A stretch of DNA of 64,000 nt from Thalassotalea atypica (GCF_030295975.1 NZ_AP027364.1:1984001-2048000), one strand, 5' to 3'; numbered from the stretch's first letter, positions 1-9,022 are shown. Numbers and translations are program-made. Notes: generated by a model from the letters alone, not told the origin.

Positions 1-1092
1 TTCAGGTAATTGCCACCCTAATATTTCACCCGTTTGCGGCATAAAATTGTTGCTTGGATCCTCAGCGTAAAGGCGTACTTCCATGGCGTGACCAGTCAAT
101 TCTATTTGTTGTTGAGATAAAGGGAGGTCTTCACCAGCTGCTACTCTTAATTGCCATGCAACAAGATCTAAGCCCGTGATTAATTCAGTAACTGGGTGCT
201 CAACTTGCAAACGCGTATTCATTTCTAGGAAATAAAAGTGCTCGTCATTGTCAACTAAAAACTCTACGGTACCTGCGCCTGAATATTGGCAAGCTTTCGC
301 AGCATTAACGGCAGCGTTTCCCATTTTTTCTCGCAAATTCTCGTCAACAAAAGGGGAAGGGGCCTCTTCGACTACTTTTTGATGGCGGCGTTGAATCGAG
401 CAATCGCGTTCACCTAAATAGACCGTATTACCAGCATTATCAGCAAACACTTGAATTTCAATATGGCGTGGCTCTATCACGGCGCGTTCTAATATGAGTT
501 CGCCACTGCCAAAAGCTGATTGTGCTTCAGAGCGGGCGCTCTTGAGCGCTGCAGCCACTTCATCTGCTGAAAACACCAATCGCATACCACGACCACCACC
601 ACCGGCGGAGGCTTTGATCATCAATGGAAAACCAATTTTATTGGCTTCTTTGAGTAAGCATTCGTCGCTTTGGTCATCACCTTGATAGCCAGGAATACAC
701 GGTACATTCGCTGCAATCATGGCTAATTTCGATAACCGCTTACTGCCCATTAATTCGATAGCTTCTGCTGATGGGCCAATAAATGTAATATTGTGTTGTG
801 CACATAACTTAGCAAAGTCAGCGTTTTCTGATAGAAAGCCATATCCAGGGTGAATGGCATCAGCCCCAGTTTGTTTAGCGGCATCAATGAGTTTTTGTGC
901 AACCAAATAGGATTCACTAACTGCAGGAGCGCCGATTAGGACAGCCTGATCGGCAAGTTCAACATGTAAAGCTGATTCGTCTGCTTTACTGTAAACTGCA
1001 ACGGTTCTATAGCCCATTGCTTTGGCCGTTTTTATTACTCTAACGGCTATTTCACCACGGTTAGCAATTAAAATTTTTGAAAAATCTGTCAT
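1..1092 (-). CDS. atuF: Biotin carboxylase subunit of an acyl-CoA carboxylase (AtuF-like), C-terminus cut by window edge
   Basis: The 364 visible residues are the N-terminal part of the biotin-carboxylase (alpha) subunit of an acyl-CoA carboxylase. It carboxylates biotin with ATP and bicarbonate for the partner carboxyltransferase encoded at 3151-4764. Seen directly: the start ANRGEIAVRV near residue 9, the ATP-grasp glycine loop SAGGGGRGMR, the RDCSIQRRHQK segment, and the catalytic signature EMNTRLQVEHPVTE. The biotinyl lysine domain lies beyond base 1 and cannot be seen. The ATG at 1092-1090 gives the canonical N-terminus. Order and neighbours match the Pseudomonas atu operon (SDR, CT, ACD, ECH, BC), so a geranyl-CoA carboxylase alpha role is favoured. 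Methylcrotonyl-CoA carboxylase is the main alternative; the symbol is by synteny and not proven. Confidence 0.85.
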   Translation of the reverse strand, partial: MTDFSKILIANRGEIAVRVIKTAKAMGYRTVAVYSKADESALHVELADQAVLIGAPAVSESYLVAQKLIDAAKQTGADAIHPGYGFLSENADFAKLCAQHNITFIGPSAEAIELMGSKRLSKLAMIAANVPCIPGYQGDDQSDECLLKEANKIGFPLMIKASAGGGGRGMRLVFSADEVAAALKSARSEAQSAFGSGELILERAVIEPRHIEIQVFADNAGNTVYLGERDCSIQRRHQKVVEEAPSPFVDENLREKMGNAAVNAAKACQYSGAGTVEFLVDNDEHFYFLEMNTRLQVEHPVTELITGLDLVAWQLRVAAGEDLPLSQQQIELTGHAMEVRLYAEDPSNNFMPQTGEILGWQLPE

Positions 1093-1148
1093 AGGAATAC
1101 TCTTTTCTTTCTGGCCGCGCATTATTGGATGATTAGTTTCGTTTTCAT

Positions 1149-1967
1149 TTATCTGACCCAGTAGGCTGGGCGTTTTTCAATAAAAGCATTGGTACCTTCA
1201 ATACCTTCTTCACTTTGAATTGCCGATGAAAAGTCATCAGCAGCGTTATCGAGTAAGGTATCATTGTCTACTTTGCCAACGGCTAACATGAGTCGTTTAG
1301 TGGTACGATTGGCATGAAGTGCACAGCGCTGAATTTGTTTTATTTGCTGTGCTAAAATGCCTAACATTTCCTTAGTGCTGTTACTAACAAAATGGACTAC
1401 ACCTAAGTTTTTAGCTTCATTACCATTGAAACGTGATCCGGTTAACATCAAGCGTCTGGCTTGCATTAAACCAATTCTTTGTACAACAAATGGTGCAATT
1501 TGAGCTGGCGGTAAACCTAAACTGGTTTCTGGCAATCCAAATTGTGTATCACTGTCAGCAATGGCGATATCGCTAATACAAGCAAGTCCAAAACCGCCGC
1601 CAAGTACAATGCCTTCAAGTAGTGTGATTACCACTTGAGGGGCGGCATTAATTTGGCTGATCATTTTTCCAAACTCACGATTTAAAAGATAAAATGGATC
1701 TTTACCATCTCCATTGCTTGTTTTATGTGCCTTGCGCGCATTCGTCATATCTTTAAGGTCGCCGCCAGCGCAAAAGTTACCGTTAGCACCTTTTAATACC
1801 ACGGCTTTGATTTCGGTATTGCTTTCAATGGCAGTAAAAACTTCCATAAGTTGCGTGACCAATGCTAAATTCATAGCATTACGCACATCAGGACGATTCA
1901 AGGTGATATCGAGCACACCATTGTGCTCGTTTAGTATGAGATGCTCACAGTTAGGTAAGTTATTCAT
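1149..1967 (-). CDS. atuE: Enoyl-CoA hydratase/isomerase family (AtuE-like isohexenylglutaconyl-CoA hydratase)
   Basis: A 272-residue crotonase-fold hydratase of usual family length. Visible motifs are the oxyanion-hole segment NFCAGGDLKDM near residue 64 and the second glycine-rich loop LLEGIVLGGGFGLAC with SDIAIAD after it, followed by FGLPETSLGLPPAQIAPFVV, which I associate with AtuE-type hydratases. It would hydrate the branched glutaconyl-CoA made by the carboxylase. Its ATG overlaps the TAA of the upstream dehydrogenase gene by one base (TAATG), implying translational coupling. LiuC-like 3-methylglutaconyl-CoA hydratase is the alternative; gene order (after the dehydrogenase, before the biotin carboxylase) favours AtuE. 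Confidence 0.8.
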   Translation of the reverse strand: MNNLPNCEHLILNEHNGVLDITLNRPDVRNAMNLALVTQLMEVFTAIESNTEIKAVVLKGANGNFCAGGDLKDMTNARKAHKTSNGDGKDPFYLLNREFGKMISQINAAPQVVITLLEGIVLGGGFGLACISDIAIADSDTQFGLPETSLGLPPAQIAPFVVQRIGLMQARRLMLTGSRFNGNEAKNLGVVHFVSNSTKEMLGILAQQIKQIQRCALHANRTTKRLMLAVGKVDNDTLLDNAADDFSSAIQSEEGIEGTNAFIEKRPAYWVR

Positions 1968-3124
1968 TACTTATTTTTTCCAGGGTGTGTGCCCATCATT
2001 TTGCTGATGATACCCATCATTACTTCATCAGCACCGCCACCGATAGCCGTTAAGCGACAATCCCTATAGATACGGTTTACGATGGTTTCTTCGATATAAC
2101 CCATACCTCCCCAGAACTGTAAACAAGCGTCTGGGATTTCTCGGGTTAATTTTCCGGCTTTTAGCTTCGTCATTGAAGCAAGTAGGCTGACATCGTCACC
2201 GTTAACGTGCATTTGAGTTGAGCGGTACAACATAGATCTTAACGCTTCTACTTCGGATTGCATTTCAGCTAAACGAAAATGAATGACTTGGTTATCCAGT
2301 AAAGATTGGCCAAAGGCTTTGCGGTCCCGGGTGTAGTCAATGGTACTGTTGATACACAATTCCAAATACTTGAGATTCATGGCGGCACCAAATAACCTTT
2401 CTTCTTGAAATTGGAGCATTTGGTAGGTGAATCCATTGCCTTCTTCACCTATTAAATAACGCTGTGGTACGCGAACATTATCAAAAAATATCGGCGCAGT
2501 ATCTGAAGAGCGCATGCCTAATTTATTTAGCTTTTCACCAATAGTAATGCCAGGTAAATTAGCAGGCACAATGATCAACGATTTATTGCGATGGCGACTA
2601 CCGTCACTGGTATTGGCCAATAAGCAAAAAAAGTCAGCCTGCGTGGCGTTGGTAATCCACATTTTACTGCCATTGATAATGTAATCATCACCATCTTTGA
2701 TTGCATTAGTCGTGATAGAAGCTACATCAGAGCCTGCTGCTGGCTCGGATACTGCAATACTAGCGACCATCTCTCCAGCGAGAGCGGGCGCTAAAAATTC
2801 ATGTCTAAGTTCATTGCTACCAAACTGAGCTAGCGCGGGTGTGGCCATATTAGTTTGAACACCAATAGCTAAGGGAACACCACCACACATAGCCCCACCA
2901 ATTTCTTCTGCAAAGGCAACTTCATAGCTGTAATCAAGGGCGATTCCGCCAAACTGTTCTGGTTTGGTGATGCCTAGTAAACCGAGATTCCCCATTTTTT
3001 TAAAAACCTCTTTGGCTGGGAAGTGACCAGCCAGTTCCCATTCTTCAACAAATGGATTAATTTCGTTCTCTATAAAGCTTTTTGTTGTTCTTCGTAACTC
3101 TTCATGTTCTTGAGTAAATATCAT
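1967..3124 (-). CDS. atuD: Acyl-CoA dehydrogenase (AtuD-like, citronellyl-CoA dehydrogenase type)
   Basis: FAD-dependent acyl-CoA dehydrogenase of 385 residues that introduces the alpha-beta double bond into an acyl-CoA. Seen: AVSEPAAGSDVASI and KMWITNATQAD (FAD/substrate contacts) and the C-terminal LQFWGGMGYIEET. The usual catalytic glutamate context near the C-terminus (YEGT in medium-chain enzymes) reads IGGGADE here, while a Glu is present in QEERLFGAA, the position used by isovaleryl-CoA dehydrogenase. This fits a branched substrate such as citronellyl-CoA. I chose the ATG at 3124, preceded by AAGGATCC, over an upstream start at 3211: the longer form adds an unrelated 29-residue tail and overlaps the carboxyltransferase gene. 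Confidence 0.82.
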   Translation of the reverse strand: MIFTQEHEELRRTTKSFIENEINPFVEEWELAGHFPAKEVFKKMGNLGLLGITKPEQFGGIALDYSYEVAFAEEIGGAMCGGVPLAIGVQTNMATPALAQFGSNELRHEFLAPALAGEMVASIAVSEPAAGSDVASITTNAIKDGDDYIINGSKMWITNATQADFFCLLANTSDGSRHRNKSLIIVPANLPGITIGEKLNKLGMRSSDTAPIFFDNVRVPQRYLIGEEGNGFTYQMLQFQEERLFGAAMNLKYLELCINSTIDYTRDRKAFGQSLLDNQVIHFRLAEMQSEVEALRSMLYRSTQMHVNGDDVSLLASMTKLKAGKLTREIPDACLQFWGGMGYIEETIVNRIYRDCRLTAIGGGADEVMMGIISKMMGTHPGKNK

Positions 3125-3150
3125 TTGAGGATCCTTAATAAAACCTTTGA

Positions 3151-4764
3151 TTAAAAGCGCGAAACACCAAACGTATTGGCACGAGTTTCTCTTCGCTCTG
3201 CTTGTAGACAAATATCTAGTAGCAGGGCGACTATCTTGCGGGTATCTCTAGGGTCAATAAGACCGTCATCTTCAATTCTAGCGGTGCAGGCCAATGCAGT
3301 TGTTTTACTTTGCATCATGTCGCTGGTTGCTTTTTCAATAGAAGCCAACTTTTCTTCGTCTACCTTGCCGTGTTTACGCATTTTTGCTTCTGAAACGATA
3401 CGCAACACCATACCTGCTTGTGCTGCGCCCATGACAGCTGTCGTGCTATTAGGCCAAGAAAAAAGAAAGCGAGGGTCGAAACCTCGACCACACATGGCAT
3501 AGTTTCCTGCGCCATATGAACCGCCAACATTAATGCTTAATTTGGGCACCGTCGCATTAGCCACCGCTTGGATGAGCTTTGAGCCATGCTTGATGATGCC
3601 GCTGTGCTCTGGCTCAGTACCGACCATAAAGCCCGTGATATTGTGTAGAAACAATAGCGGGGTGTTAGACTGCTCACACAATTGAATAAACTGTCCAGCT
3701 TTTGCAGCACCAGCGGAAGTAATAGGACCGTTATTACCTATAATTCCACAACTTTTTCCTGCCATTTTGACGTGACCACAAATCGTTTGATGATCGTATT
3801 CTTGTTTAAATTCTAAGAAGTTTGAGCCATCAACAATTCTAGCGATGATTTCTCTACAGTCATAAGGCGTTTTAGGGTCTGCGGGTACGATACCAATTAA
3901 CTCTTCCTCGCTATAAAGCGGCTGTGAGTAATCATGAGTATCTTGATGTTCAATTTGTTCATTCCATGGTATTTGTGCCAAAATGTCACGGGCGATGCGA
4001 ATGCCGTCAGCATCATTTTCTGCAAGGTAATCACCTACACCTGATTCACTGGTATGCATGTTGGCACCACCGAGTGTCTCATCATCAGCAATTTCACCTG
4101 TTGCCGCTTTCAATAGTGGTGGACCTGCAAGGTACATAGTGGCTTGTTCTCGTACCATGATGATGTAATCAGATAATCCTGGCTGATATGCGCCACCAGC
4201 GGTTGCGCTGCCGTGAACGACGGTTATTTGCGGAATGCCCGCTGCTGATAGTCTTGCTTGGTTGGCAAACCCTCGGCCACCTTGTACAAATGTTTCAGCA
4301 GCATACGTTAAGTTTGCACCACCACTTTGTGCTAGCGACACAATCGGTAGTTTATTTTCTAGTGCGATTTGTTGTAGGCGTAATTTTTTTTGCAAACCAA
4401 TCGGGGTGATGGTGCCGCCTTTGATAGCAAAATTGTCTACAATTATTAGGCACCGAACGCCACTAACGTAGCCAATTCCAGAAATAACTCCAGCTCCAGC
4501 ACCGGTGCCATCGGTATCGTCATACATCATGAAACCAGCAAGAGAGCTCAATTCTAAAAAAACTGAGCCCTGATCGAGTAGTAAATTTAAACGCTCTCGG
4601 GGCAACAAAATGCCTTTTTTCTCAAAACGAACACGCACATGTTCCGCTTTTTCTATGACCTTATTTTCGATATCTCGAAAACAGTCTATTGCCTTGGTCA
4701 TTGCGTTGCGGCTTTCTAAAAACTCAAGGCTGTTGGTATCGATACTCGATGCTAATATTGGCAT
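3151..4764 (-). CDS. atuC: Acyl-CoA carboxylase carboxyltransferase (beta) subunit, AtuC-like
   Basis: A 537-residue biotin-dependent carboxyltransferase with tandem crotonase-like CoA-binding halves. It would move the carboxyl group from biotinyl-AtuF to the gamma-methyl of an alpha,beta-unsaturated branched acyl-CoA. Visible: LSGFMM-like N-half core (LAGFMMYDDTDGTGAGAG), QSGGANLTYAAE, HGSATAGGAYQPGLSD, and in the C-half NNGPITSAGAAKAGQF, NITGFMVGTEPE, and GGSYGAGNYAMCGRGFDPRF. Length is as for AtuC or MccB. The 26-base gap to the dehydrogenase gene fits one operon. Methylcrotonyl-CoA versus geranyl-CoA specificity cannot be decided from motifs alone; synteny supports the latter. Confidence 0.85.
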   Translation of the reverse strand: MPILASSIDTNSLEFLESRNAMTKAIDCFRDIENKVIEKAEHVRVRFEKKGILLPRERLNLLLDQGSVFLELSSLAGFMMYDDTDGTGAGAGVISGIGYVSGVRCLIIVDNFAIKGGTITPIGLQKKLRLQQIALENKLPIVSLAQSGGANLTYAAETFVQGGRGFANQARLSAAGIPQITVVHGSATAGGAYQPGLSDYIIMVREQATMYLAGPPLLKAATGEIADDETLGGANMHTSESGVGDYLAENDADGIRIARDILAQIPWNEQIEHQDTHDYSQPLYSEEELIGIVPADPKTPYDCREIIARIVDGSNFLEFKQEYDHQTICGHVKMAGKSCGIIGNNGPITSAGAAKAGQFIQLCEQSNTPLLFLHNITGFMVGTEPEHSGIIKHGSKLIQAVANATVPKLSINVGGSYGAGNYAMCGRGFDPRFLFSWPNSTTAVMGAAQAGMVLRIVSEAKMRKHGKVDEEKLASIEKATSDMMQSKTTALACTARIEDDGLIDPRDTRKIVALLLDICLQAERRETRANTFGVSRF

Positions 4765-4813
4765 AAGGTTAATCTCATAAATTTAAATATTGCTGACTCA
4801 ATTTGAGCCCTAT

Positions 4814-5698
4814 TTATTTGTTGGTCGTGTCAAATACCTTCGGCAACTCAGCGCGATGAAAGCCTGAGAAGGAATTACTGTTAGTGGCTTCTTTATTGGA
4901 CAATGGACACACGACTGAACTTGAACCCAGAGAAGATGCGCCATCGACTCTGATTGTTTGACCACTGATATAATTGGCACCTTGGCTGATTAGGAAACAC
5001 AGTACTGAGCTGATCTCGGCTTCGGTAGCAACACGTTTCAGTGGCACATGGTCTTTAAGGTTAAGAATCATGGCTTTCATTGACTCATCATAAGTATCAA
5101 AACCACTAGAATTGACCCAACCCGGCGCAACCGCATTTACACGAACTCCATATTGCCCCCATTCCCAAGCTTGGGTTTTTGTTAGGTTTTCAACTCCAGC
5201 TCTCGCTGCTCCAGAATGTCCCATATTTGGCATCCCATTTAAGTTATCTGCAGTAATGTTGACGATGGCGCCGCCATGTTTTTTCATGCTCTGACGGAAC
5301 ACTTCACGAGACATTAAGAAGCCGCCAGTCAGGTTATTGGCGATAACAGCTTCAAACCCTTTTTTGGAGATACTCTCCATTTTGGCAGGAAATTGGCCGC
5401 CAGCATTGTTGACTAAGCCATGAATAACGCCATGGTTATCTATTAGTCGACTGACGCAATTGCTCACAGCTTCTTCATCTCGAATATCTAAGCTATAGCT
5501 ATCAACTAAACCGTTATCTTGACCTATTTCAGCAGCAACTTTATCTAGCTTGGATTGAGTGCGGCCAACTAGAATGACTCTGGCTCCAAGGCTGGCCAAT
5601 TCATGGGCGGTGCAGCGGCCTATACCACTGCCACCACCGGTGATAATGATGGTTTGTCCACTGAATGTATTTGCCGCTAGTGTTGACTGATAACGCAT
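4814..5698 (-). CDS. atuB: SDR-family oxidoreductase of the 2,4-dienoyl/trans-2-enoyl-CoA reductase type (AtuB-like)
   Basis: NAD(P)-dependent short-chain dehydrogenase of 294 residues. The Rossmann motif TGGGSGIG lies near residue 21, VNNAGG near 98, and the C-terminal ISGQTIRVDG near 249. The classical YxxxK catalytic pair is absent: the expected stretch reads GHSGAARAGVENLTKT, the arrangement of peroxisomal enoyl-CoA and 2,4-dienoyl-CoA reductases. It therefore more likely reduces or dehydrogenates a CoA thioester than an alcohol. It sits directly upstream of the carboxyltransferase gene, the AtuB position. A 30-residue serine-rich tail follows the fold. The substrate is not known. Confidence 0.72.
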   Translation of the reverse strand: MRYQSTLAANTFSGQTIIITGGGSGIGRCTAHELASLGARVILVGRTQSKLDKVAAEIGQDNGLVDSYSLDIRDEEAVSNCVSRLIDNHGVIHGLVNNAGGQFPAKMESISKKGFEAVIANNLTGGFLMSREVFRQSMKKHGGAIVNITADNLNGMPNMGHSGAARAGVENLTKTQAWEWGQYGVRVNAVAPGWVNSSGFDTYDESMKAMILNLKDHVPLKRVATEAEISSVLCFLISQGANYISGQTIRVDGASSLGSSSVVCPLSNKEATNSNSFSGFHRAELPKVFDTTNK

Positions 5699-5720
5699 AA
5701 TTGATTTCTATCGTTAAGTT

Positions 5721-6575
5721 TTATAAGAAAATTTTTCTGGCTTCTTTTGGCGTCGCTATTGTTCGACCTGCGTCTTCAGCATACTTCACTAAAGTCTCAA
5801 TAAGTTGGCCATTACCTCTGGTGCGGCTGCCGTCTGGTAAATAAAAGGTATCTTCAACACCCGTTCGCAGGTGACCACCGAGTTCTGCGGTTTTGCGGTG
5901 TACGGGCCAAATCTCTTCTCGCCCGATCAAAGTAGTTTGCCAGTGAGCCCCTGGTTTAAGGTATTTCATCAGTAACTGGAGTAAGTCAGCATCAACTGGC
6001 ATACCCGAATTAACACCCATAACTAGGTTGTAATCTAAGCGGTCGATAATACCGACTTCTTGAAACATCCCAACGGCACGTACGATCCCAACATCAAAAC
6101 ATTCGAATTCTGCTCGCGTACCAGACTCTTTCATTACCGCAAGAATTTCTTCGATTTTGTCGACTGGATTTTCAAAAAGCATCGGTGGCCATGCCCACTG
6201 CCCATTACTTTTAACTTTTAGATAATTGAGGCTACCAGCGTTACATGCTGCAATTTCGGGCTTACCACGGCGAATACAATCAATCGGCCCTTGTTGGTCA
6301 CGTGTTATCGTTCCTGTGGTGTAATTGATGATCACATCAGGGCAAGCGGCTCGAATAGCGTCAGACATTTCAAGTGCGATTTCAGGATCCCAGCACATTA
6401 AATGTCCTTTGCCGTCTTCTTGTTGGCGAAAATGAATATGCATACAGCTGGCGCCAGCATCGTAAGCTTCTTTAGCTGAAGCAGCCATTTGAGCAGGAGT
6501 CACAGGCACAGGGTGCTGCTTTGGGTCTGTTAGTACTCCAGTTAAAGAACAAGTGATGACCGCTTTATCAGACAT
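5721..6575 (-). CDS. BKACE-family beta-keto acid cleavage enzyme (DUF849)
   Basis: 284-residue TIM-barrel protein of the beta-keto acid cleavage enzyme family (type member 3-keto-5-aminohexanoate cleavage enzyme), which splits a beta-keto acid with acetyl-CoA. Seen: N-terminal VITCSLTG, the metal-binding MHIHFR (His-x-His) near residue 45, and the C-terminal GGHLRTGVEDTFYLPDG with the third histidine and acidic residue. It is the first gene of the minus-strand operon, 22 bases upstream of the SDR gene and with GGAGAG ahead of its ATG. In Pseudomonas atu operons this place is held by AtuA (unrelated DUF1446), so it may handle the 3-oxo product of the pathway. That last point is inference. Confidence 0.82.
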   Translation of the reverse strand: MSDKAVITCSLTGVLTDPKQHPVPVTPAQMAASAKEAYDAGASCMHIHFRQQEDGKGHLMCWDPEIALEMSDAIRAACPDVIINYTTGTITRDQQGPIDCIRRGKPEIAACNAGSLNYLKVKSNGQWAWPPMLFENPVDKIEEILAVMKESGTRAEFECFDVGIVRAVGMFQEVGIIDRLDYNLVMGVNSGMPVDADLLQLLMKYLKPGAHWQTTLIGREEIWPVHRKTAELGGHLRTGVEDTFYLPDGSRTRGNGQLIETLVKYAEDAGRTIATPKEARKIFL

Positions 6576-6642
6576 TTATACTCTCCAAAAATATGATTAA
6601 CGTGATTGCTATTAAGAGCGATTTATTTAATACTACGGTAAC

Positions 6643-6660
6643 CAAGCAAGCGCTTGGTTG
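6643..6660. promoter_or_regulatory. Palindromic operator candidate for the TetR repressor
   Basis: CAAGCAAGCGCTTGGTTG is an 18-base inverted repeat with one mismatched pair and a perfect 10-base core CAAGCGCTTG. It lies in the 155-base divergent region between the BKACE operon and the tetR gene, 71 bases before the tetR ATG and 68 bases before the BKACE ATG. That position suits repression of both directions by the adjacent AtuR-like regulator. Binding is inferred. Confidence 0.55.
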
Positions 6661-6730
6661 TCAAATAAAATAATTTGGTTATTATCAAAAAGCTAAATAT
6701 TCGGAGTGAGAGGACAAAGTTAGGGGGCAT

Positions 6731-7330
6731 ATGGTTGGGAAAGACAAGTGCATTGATGGTATTGAGCTTACAGATGCCAATTCTGCGAAAGGCAAGTTAA
6801 TTAACACGGCGGCAAAACTGTTCAAAGCCAAAGGGTATGCCAGAACCACTGTGAGAGATATTGCGGCTGAATTGGGCATTCTCTCGGGTAGTCTATTTCA
6901 TCATTTCCCAAATAAAGAAGCTATTTTGTGCACAGCGATGGCAGAAGCCATATTGAAAGTAATTTCTTCTATGGAGCAAGAACTGAAAAGCACAGGTGAC
7001 TCTAAAGAACAATTAAGAATACTCATTCATTGTGAAGTGAGGGCTTTACATAATGAAAACTCACCGGGGTTTCAGTTGATGGTGCCAGAATGGCGCTCCC
7101 TTAATGCTGATAATCGAGCATATATTTTGTCACTTCGAACACGTTATGAAGCTCATTGGCATGAGATTCTAGATACTTTGCTATTGTCGGGCGTTGTGAA
7201 TGTTGAAGCAAAATTTCAAAGGCACTTTATTCGCGGTTCTTTATTGGAAACATGCAATTGGTATAAGCCTAGCGGAACCCTTACAGAGCAAGAGTTAGCC
7301 GACAAAGTATTCCAAAGTATAGTTTATTAA
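6731..7330 (+). CDS. TetR/AcrR-family transcriptional regulator (AtuR/LiuR-like role)
   Basis: 199-residue regulator with a typical N-terminal TetR helix-turn-helix: IAAELGILSGSLFHHFPNKE at about residues 43-62, then an all-helical ligand domain. The ATG follows AGGGGGC. It is divergent from the catabolic operon and 40 bases ahead of the acyl-CoA synthetase gene, with which it is probably co-transcribed. By analogy with AtuR it would repress the cluster until an acyl-CoA intermediate binds. The effector is not deducible here. Confidence 0.85.
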   Translation: MVGKDKCIDGIELTDANSAKGKLINTAAKLFKAKGYARTTVRDIAAELGILSGSLFHHFPNKEAILCTAMAEAILKVISSMEQELKSTGDSKEQLRILIHCEVRALHNENSPGFQLMVPEWRSLNADNRAYILSLRTRYEAHWHEILDTLLLSGVVNVEAKFQRHFIRGSLLETCNWYKPSGTLTEQELADKVFQSIVY

Positions 7331-7369
7331 CTAATTGAAAATAATTATAAAATAATAGAAGGAAGACAA

Positions 7370-9022
7370 ATGTCTATAAAATTACAACAACCATTGGAGC
7401 GTTTGTATTACTGGGAAACAACCAAACCTGAAACGGTCTATTTAAGGCAATCCTATCAGGAGAAATTTATTGAATATACGTGGGGAGACGTTGCTCGTCG
7501 AGCACGTCAACTAACGGCCTATTTGCAAGAGCTCAGTTATCCAGCTGGCACACGAATTGCCATTTACGCTCAAAACAGCCCAGATTGGTTTATTGTAGAC
7601 TTGGCCATAATGATGAGTGGGCATGTAAGCGTTCCTTTATATACGGGACAGTCAAAGCAATCGATGAAATATGTGCTAAATCATAGCGATTGCCAACTTA
7701 TTTTTATTGGACACGCTGATACACCAATAACGATTGAAGAAGCATTAGACGGTACGTGCATTAAACGAGTCGGCTTAATGGGGTGTAATTCACCTTGTGA
7801 TGATTATTTGGCTGATATCATTGAGCACTATCAGCCTATAAATGGGCAGCCTTTACGTGATTTAGAGTCGCTTTATACTCTTATGTATACCTCTGGAACG
7901 ACCGGTAATCCTAAAGGTGTTATGCATCATTTTGACAATGTTTCTTTAGCGGTAACCCATATGGCTGAAGACTTTAATCTTAATGAGCATACTCGATTTT
8001 TCTCGTACCTACCTTTATCTCATACCGCAGAGCGGGTGCTTGTGTTGCTTTATAGTTTATACACTGGTGGTACCGTAGCTTTTCCTGAGTCCATGGAAAC
8101 ATTTAGTAATGATCTAAAACGAGCAAAACCAACGTTCTTCTTTTCTGTTCCAAGGCTTTGGCAAAAATTTAAAGAGGCAATAGAAAGTAAAGTATCGCCT
8201 GAAAATATAGAGAAAATGCTGAGTGATCCAGACAAAGAAAAAGTTGCGCATTTTAAACAACAAATGAGAGAACAACTGGGTTTAAGTTGCGCAGATATTA
8301 TTATTACTGGCTCTTCGCCAACGCCATTAGAATTACAAATGTGGTACCAAAACTTAGGTATAGCATTAAAAAATGGTTATGGCATGACCGAAAATTGTAT
8401 TCATGGCTGTATCTGCCTAGATGATAACCCCGTACCAGGCACCGTGGGTAAACCGTTTAATGGTTGTGAAGTTAAAATTGGCACCAATAACGAAATTTTG
8501 TTTAAGAGTAAGGCGCTAATGAAGGGCTATTATTTGAACCCAGAAAAGACAGCAGAGGTGTTACGTGACGGCTACTATCACACCGGAGACACCGGAATGA
8601 TAGACGAGCAAGGCTTGTTGCACGTTACAGGACGTTTAAGTGAAGTGTTTAAAACAACTAAGGGCAAATTTGTTAAGCCAACAAACATTGAAGACCTGTT
8701 GTCTAATGTCACCTGTTTGGGACAAATGTGTGTAATTGGTCATGGTATGGATGCACCATTTTTAATAGCCGGTTTGTCTGAATTAGGCGTTACGATGAGT
8801 AAATCGGATGTTACTGCGATGATTGAAGAAAAGCTTCCAGAAATTAACCTGCAACTTGAGCCGTTCGAGCGTGTTAAGCAAGTATTATTGGTGAATAGTG
8901 AATGGACAATTGAAAATGAATTATTAACACCAACAATGAAGTTAAGACGCAATTCAATTGCTGAGCGTTATATTGAAACCATTAATGGTTTAGCCAAAGA
9001 TCAATGCATTAACTGGGAATAA
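7370..9022 (+). CDS. AMP-dependent long-chain-type acyl-CoA synthetase
   Basis: 550-residue ANL-superfamily ligase that adenylates a carboxylic acid and transfers it to CoA. Seen: the P-loop-like TLMYTSGTTGNPKGVMHH near residue 168, FFSYLPLSHTAER, and YGMTEN near residue 339. The later YYHTGDTG and VTGRLSEVFKTTKGKFV give the C-terminal hinge and lysine region, though the lid domain is somewhat divergent. AAGGAAGAC precedes the ATG. Lying next to the TetR gene and the atu-like operon, it probably activates the acid that feeds that pathway, the role proposed for AtuH. Exact substrate unknown; FadD-type fatty acid activation remains possible. Confidence 0.85.
   Translation: MSIKLQQPLERLYYWETTKPETVYLRQSYQEKFIEYTWGDVARRARQLTAYLQELSYPAGTRIAIYAQNSPDWFIVDLAIMMSGHVSVPLYTGQSKQSMKYVLNHSDCQLIFIGHADTPITIEEALDGTCIKRVGLMGCNSPCDDYLADIIEHYQPINGQPLRDLESLYTLMYTSGTTGNPKGVMHHFDNVSLAVTHMAEDFNLNEHTRFFSYLPLSHTAERVLVLLYSLYTGGTVAFPESMETFSNDLKRAKPTFFFSVPRLWQKFKEAIESKVSPENIEKMLSDPDKEKVAHFKQQMREQLGLSCADIIITGSSPTPLELQMWYQNLGIALKNGYGMTENCIHGCICLDDNPVPGTVGKPFNGCEVKIGTNNEILFKSKALMKGYYLNPEKTAEVLRDGYYHTGDTGMIDEQGLLHVTGRLSEVFKTTKGKFVKPTNIEDLLSNVTCLGQMCVIGHGMDAPFLIAGLSELGVTMSKSDVTAMIEEKLPEINLQLEPFERVKQVLLVNSEWTIENELLTPTMKLRRNSIAERYIETINGLAKDQCINWE

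Noticed and set aside
494-685. Plus-strand ORF inside the biotin carboxylase gene
   Set aside because: Low-complexity shadow frame of a clear minus-strand enzyme.
3125-3211. Upstream start for the acyl-CoA dehydrogenase
   Set aside because: The added 29 residues are unlike the family and overlap the carboxyltransferase gene; ATG 3124 has a better site and canonical MIFTQEHEEL start.
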